10,538 bases of DNA, taken from the NCBI GenBank assembly GCA_011503125.2, contig WWBZ02000080.1, positions 1-10,538 of the forward strand, given 5' to 3'. Both the position numbers and the translations under genes were made by a program. How positions within the stretch are numbered: the stretch's first letter is position 1; every line of letters begins with the position of its first letter. Shown piece by piece: positions 7,698-10,538 of this stretch. Under the pieces are notes generated by a model that ran no database searches, was not told the origin of the DNA, and saw only the letters and a program-made list of their open reading frames with translations. The DNA comes from Botryosphaeria dothidea (taxonomy: Eukaryota > Ascomycota > Dothideomycetes > Botryosphaeriales > Botryosphaeriaceae).

Positions 7698-7810
7698 GCG
7701 CGTCGAGGCGGTGGGCTGGCACGCTGCCGTCGGCGTCTCCAGGCGACGGTGCAGGCCACAGACCGCAGCGCGCAGGCCGGGAGCCGGGCGGAGTGCGGCG
7801 CGGCGCAGCG

Positions 7811-7840
7811 CATGGGCATGGGCATGGACATGGGCATGGG
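7811..7840 (+). repeat. CATGGG hexamer tandem repeat (five units)
   Basis: Five consecutive 6-bp units read CATGGG, CATGGG, CATGGA, CATGGG, CATGGG, followed directly by CGGGCGGGCG. It lies about 115 bp past the stop codon of the DUF2461 gene, probably in its 3' untranslated region or flank. Copy number of such arrays often varies between strains. Confidence 0.85.
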
Positions 7841-7998
7841 CGGGCGGGCGATCGTGTAGATGCGAATGAGTTGTCACTCTCTCGGACTTGCAGGTGCGGC
7901 AATGTGGTGCGAATCAAGGCAGCTGAAACGCCCGGGTAGCGCCGCGGTGTGGCCCGATCGGGGAAGGAGCTAACGGTCACTCGCATACGGATTTGTGC

Positions 7999-8006
7999 CA
8001 CGTGAC
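7999..8006. promoter_or_regulatory. E-box-like CACGTGAC
   Basis: CACGTGAC matches the core bound by bHLH proteins in fungi (Cbf1/Pho4-type, CACGTG). It sits in the gene-poor region right of the DUF2461 gene. A second CACGTG is at 10525-10530. Short motifs like this occur by chance, so the role is a guess. Confidence 0.25.
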
Positions 8007-8595
8007 CGCCAAGCGGGGCAGGGAGCGGCGCGCGGGCCGGCAAGCAGGCGGGCGTCTTGCTGCCCCCTCCACCCTCGCGCTTGCGTGGCACTGCGCGCGC
8101 TGCCCCTGCTGGTCCGCGGCGACAGGCGGCCGAGCGCCCAAGCCCGCTCGGGAGGGAAGTGCCCGCAGAAAGTTTATTTGAGTGCTCGCTGCACGAAGTC
8201 CTAGCTCTTCGTCATGCTGCCTGCGGTCATCCCATCCATCTCATCCTCTCCCATCCCCATCCGACAGTCGACGCCCAGCCAGCGCGATGCGCACCACCGG
8301 TCAACCACGCTCGCAGCACACGCGCCGGCGCTGTGACTGTCTTGCGGCGCGCGCCGCCGCATGCCCCAAGCCTCAGGAGCCAGCCCCGGCGCCCCAGCCC
8401 GCCGCGCCCGCACCCGCGCCTGAAGAAAGCCTCGCTTCGCCCCAAGTGTTTTGTCGATATGCGCGCTGCTCGCCCGAGATAGGGACGGCCCGCAATTTCA
8501 CCAGGCTGCATGGGCTGTCCGATCGTTCGAGATAAATAAAACCACGCCCCCCGTCATCATCCGCCGCACACCCACAAAGCCCCCCAGCATCCAGC

Positions 8596-8907
8596 ATGCA
8601 ACCCCCCAATAATCTATCCACGGCGCGGGACAGCCGTCCCGTTTGGGAAGCGCCGCGCCGCCCCAGCCCCCGTGCATCGCTTGCCCTGTGTTCGTCACTG
8701 TTTCCCAAAGCACTTGGTGTTGAGACGCGCTGCGGCATCCTTCCGCCCAGCCCTTCCAGCCCTCGTCCAACGGCACATCCCTTGAGTTCGCATCCCCCGC
8801 GCCGCAGCAGCGTAGGGCCAGGCTGTCCGTCCCGCTGCCCGTCAATGTCCCACACCTGTGCAGCTGCCGAATCGCACGAAGCGGCGGTGAGCGGTCGTGG
8901 CCGTTAA
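8596..8907 (+). CDS. Doubtful hypothetical ORF, 103 codons
   Basis: This frame starts at an ATG 55 bases after the A/T-rich GATAAATAAAA and a C-rich tract, an arrangement that could be a fungal core promoter and leader. The predicted peptide is rich in P, S, R and A, with no domain, signal peptide or membrane segment that I recognise. It sits in GC-rich DNA where chance frames of this length are common. A hairpin CGGGAC-AGCC-GTCCCG at 8626-8641 falls inside it. I list it only because of the upstream context; it is more likely not a gene. Confidence 0.12.
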   Translation: MQPPNNLSTARDSRPVWEAPRRPSPRASLALCSSLFPKALGVETRCGILPPSPSSPRPTAHPLSSHPPRRSSVGPGCPSRCPSMSHTCAAAESHEAAVSGRGR

Positions 8908-9709
8908 GCTCACGAGGGACCTGCCTTGCACGCACGCACGCTTCTCGTTGCGAGACGTACTAACTTTGCGCGCTGCATGGACGCACCGTGTTGCAGCTGC
9001 CCGACACAGCCCTGGCCCGGGAGCACGCAAGCGCGCAGAACGCAGGCGGCGGCGCGGTGCGGAGCAGCGAGCATCAGCACCCGGTGAGGGCAAACTGGCC
9101 TCACGATCACCTTCAACTCCAGATCTCCCCGCCTGATCGCACTCGCCCACACGCGCATGCCGGGCTGTTGCCGCATCCGCCGCCTCGCCTTACCCTTGCC
9201 TTGCCGCAACCGCAGCGCGATCAGCCACCCAATCCGCCCGGCCAGCCCTCTCGATCCACAATGCGCTGCAACTCCTAGTGGCCGGTGCCCGGTCCAGCCC
9301 AGCAGTCGAAAGCGAGGGGGAAAAACGGCTTCCCGCGGATGCATGCGATGCTTCTGCTCCAGTCTCCAGGATTGCTGATGAGTGATGAACGCGCAGGCCA
9401 ATTGCACGATGCGCCCTGCCAGCGCCATTATGTGTGCTCCTGCGCCTCCAGCCTGCAGACCCAATGTGCTCCTGCTTATGGCAGACGGCCCTCCCGGCCG
9501 CACCTGCTCCTTTCAGGCTGCCATCCCATTGCTTCTTTAACCCGCTTGAGCTTGCGGTGCAGCCGCGGCTCCGCAATAATTGCTACGGCCTTGGGCCGTT
9601 GCGGCCGTCATCTGTAGTGCTTGTCTGGCTGGCTAAGGCGCTGACAGCAGCCATCGACTAACGTGCTGAAGCCTAATGGCGGATGCACCAGGAACACGGG
9701 CAACCTTCT

Positions 9710-9788
9710 GGCATCCAAGTATCCCTGCTCCATTGGATGTTGTTCGCGGGGTTTGCCCGATGGAGCATTTCCGCGCATCCTGGATGCC
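9710..9788. repeat. Nested inverted repeat (three paired segments)
   Basis: Three arm pairs are nested: GGCATCCA (9710-9717) with TGGATGCC (9781-9788), TGCTCCAT (9726-9733) with ATGGAGCA (9760-9767), and CGGG (9747-9750) with CCCG (9756-9759) around a 5-base loop. Each pairing is exact. As RNA this would fold into a long interrupted hairpin of about 79 nt. It could be a structured RNA, a small inverted-repeat element or chance. Confidence 0.55.
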
Positions 9789-10040
9789 TGCTCTACGCCC
9801 TGCAACCACTCTTCCCCGGCGCCCGCGCGCTAAAAAGGGCCAAGGGGGATGCGTCGAGGCCGGGCATCCTGTCCGCGGCCAGCTGCAAACCTGCACACCT
9901 ATATCCGGCGACGTGCTGGTTAAAGTTCTGTCACATTTTTTCTATCCTTTCGCAATGTGTGAGACGGAGACTGTCGATGTTTCGGGTCCGCCTCAGTCTC
10001 CAGCGCGAGGCCGGCGCCTTGCGGGGAATGATGCTAATGC

Positions 10041-10090
10041 CAATGCTGAGCGCCCAAGCGCGCAGGCCTTGGGCTGGTCATTGAGCATTG
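10041..10090. repeat. Nested inverted repeat (two paired segments)
   Basis: CAATGCT (10041-10047) pairs exactly with AGCATTG (10084-10090), and inside it GCCCAAG (10052-10058) pairs exactly with CTTGGGC (10068-10074) around a 9-base loop. It lies about 250 bp right of the similar structure at 9710-9788, in DNA with no supported gene. Function is unknown. Confidence 0.5.
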
Positions 10091-10538
10091 GGCTGCTGGT
10101 GTTGAGAAGTCGAGTCGGCTGGAGGCAAGATGCTGCCCATCGTGGCGCCGACGGGCATGCAAAAGCTCCAAGCGCGGCCGGTTGCAAAAATCGTCCGAAA
10201 GCAGGCCCTTTTGCCGCGCGACACGAATCGATTGCAGGCGCGTGATAGGATGAATGGAGCGTCTGGCCGCCGCAAGGAGAGAAAGAGGCACGATTGTGCG
10301 AGGGTGGAGATGCTTTCACCGTCCGGAAAGTCGGCCATCGGCTGCTGCCTTGTTCTGTCGTGCCTGCCTGCCTCGCCTATGGCCTGTGGAGCCTTGCCAG
10401 CCTTGCCTTGCAGGTGCCCCCTCCATCCCTTCACTCCTCCGCGTCCTCCCGCCTTCGTGCTACCGAGTACGGGCATGCGGTAACAGAACCAGGATTTTGC
10501 CGTGGTCTCCCGCGCCGCTTTTCCCACGTGGAATCTCG

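Larger units (their letters stand above)
7698..8595. other. GC-rich gene-free stretch after the DUF2461 gene
   Basis: No gene is supported. It holds the 3' flank of the DUF2461 gene, a CATGGG hexamer repeat (7811-7840), an E-box CACGTGAC (7999-8006), a CCATC-rich pyrimidine run (about 8228-8262) and an A/T-rich GATAAATAAAA (8531-8541) containing AATAAA. The last could be a poly(A) signal or a TATA-like element. Long open frames on both strands here are proline-, arginine- and alanine-rich and look like by-products of GC-rich DNA. Confidence 0.5.
8908..10538. other. Gene-free right end with several inverted repeats
   Basis: No gene is supported. Frames of up to 197 codons occur on the minus strand (for example 8910-9503), but they have no domain and a composition expected from GC-rich DNA. 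The region includes a TGTGCTCCTGC direct repeat (9433-9443 and 9465-9475), the nested inverted repeats at 9710-9788 and 10041-10090, an A/T-richer patch around 9918-9958, and CACGTG at 10525-10530. It may be the long regulatory region or 5' leader of a gene beyond the window. Confidence 0.45.

Noticed and set aside
7618..8091. 157-codon minus-strand frame encoding a Pro/Cys-alternating stretch
   Set aside because: It is antisense to the last exon of the DUF2461 gene and its repeat comes from the CATGGG hexamer array.
8373..8855. 160-codon minus-strand open frame
   Set aside because: Glycine/arginine-rich by-product of the C-rich + strand; no domain.
8910..9503. 197-codon minus-strand open frame
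   Set aside because: No family resemblance, no splice or promoter context, composition expected for GC-rich non-coding DNA.
10078..10527. 149-codon minus-strand open frame at the right end
   Set aside because: Starts at GTG, no recognisable domain, and it crosses the inverted-repeat region.

Overview
The window looks like nuclear DNA of a filamentous ascomycete, most probably a dothideomycete (Capnodiales/Mycosphaerellales-like). The basis is three recognisable protein genes split by short GT-AG introns of 49-62 nt with CTRAY-type branch points, C/T-rich leaders before the start codons, GC-rich intergenic DNA and no sign of bacterial gene packing. The class-level guess rests on remembered resemblance of the proteins and is not proven.

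Layout. 1-767: C-rich leader or promoter DNA. 768-2006 (+): an arrestin-fold protein in three exons, whose reading frame is broken by one extra base near 989. 2104-3108 (-): TYW3, the wybutosine-pathway tRNA methyltransferase, in two exons, broken by one missing base near 2930. The two genes converge, 97 bp apart. 3109-3427: a compact divergent promoter shared by TYW3 and the next gene. 3428-7697 (+): an eight-exon gene for a 424-residue DUF2461 protein with an acidic, AT-hook-bearing N-terminal extension; its frame is intact across all seven introns. 7698-10538: about 2.8 kb with no gene I can support, holding a CATGGG hexamer repeat, E-box palindromes and several strong inverted repeats.

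The most unusual thing is the DUF2461 gene structure. Introns 2-4 are minimal (53, 50 and 49 nt) and flank a 20-nt microexon, but introns 5, 6 and 7 swell to 1684, 640 and 324 nt while the exons around them still join perfectly. Intron 5 carries two overlapping, mutually exclusive stem-loops near 5502-5575. No transposase, reverse transcriptase or other known element was recognisable inside the swollen introns, so their origin is open: decayed mobile elements, a nested RNA gene, or plain expansion.

The genes have no obvious joint pathway. TYW3 acts on tRNA-Phe, the arrestin-like protein probably works as a trafficking or scaffold adaptor, and the DUF2461 protein is uncharacterised but may be nuclear. 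The two single-base frame breaks in neighbouring, otherwise well-conserved genes could be consensus errors in the assembly or real decay; the sequence alone does not decide.
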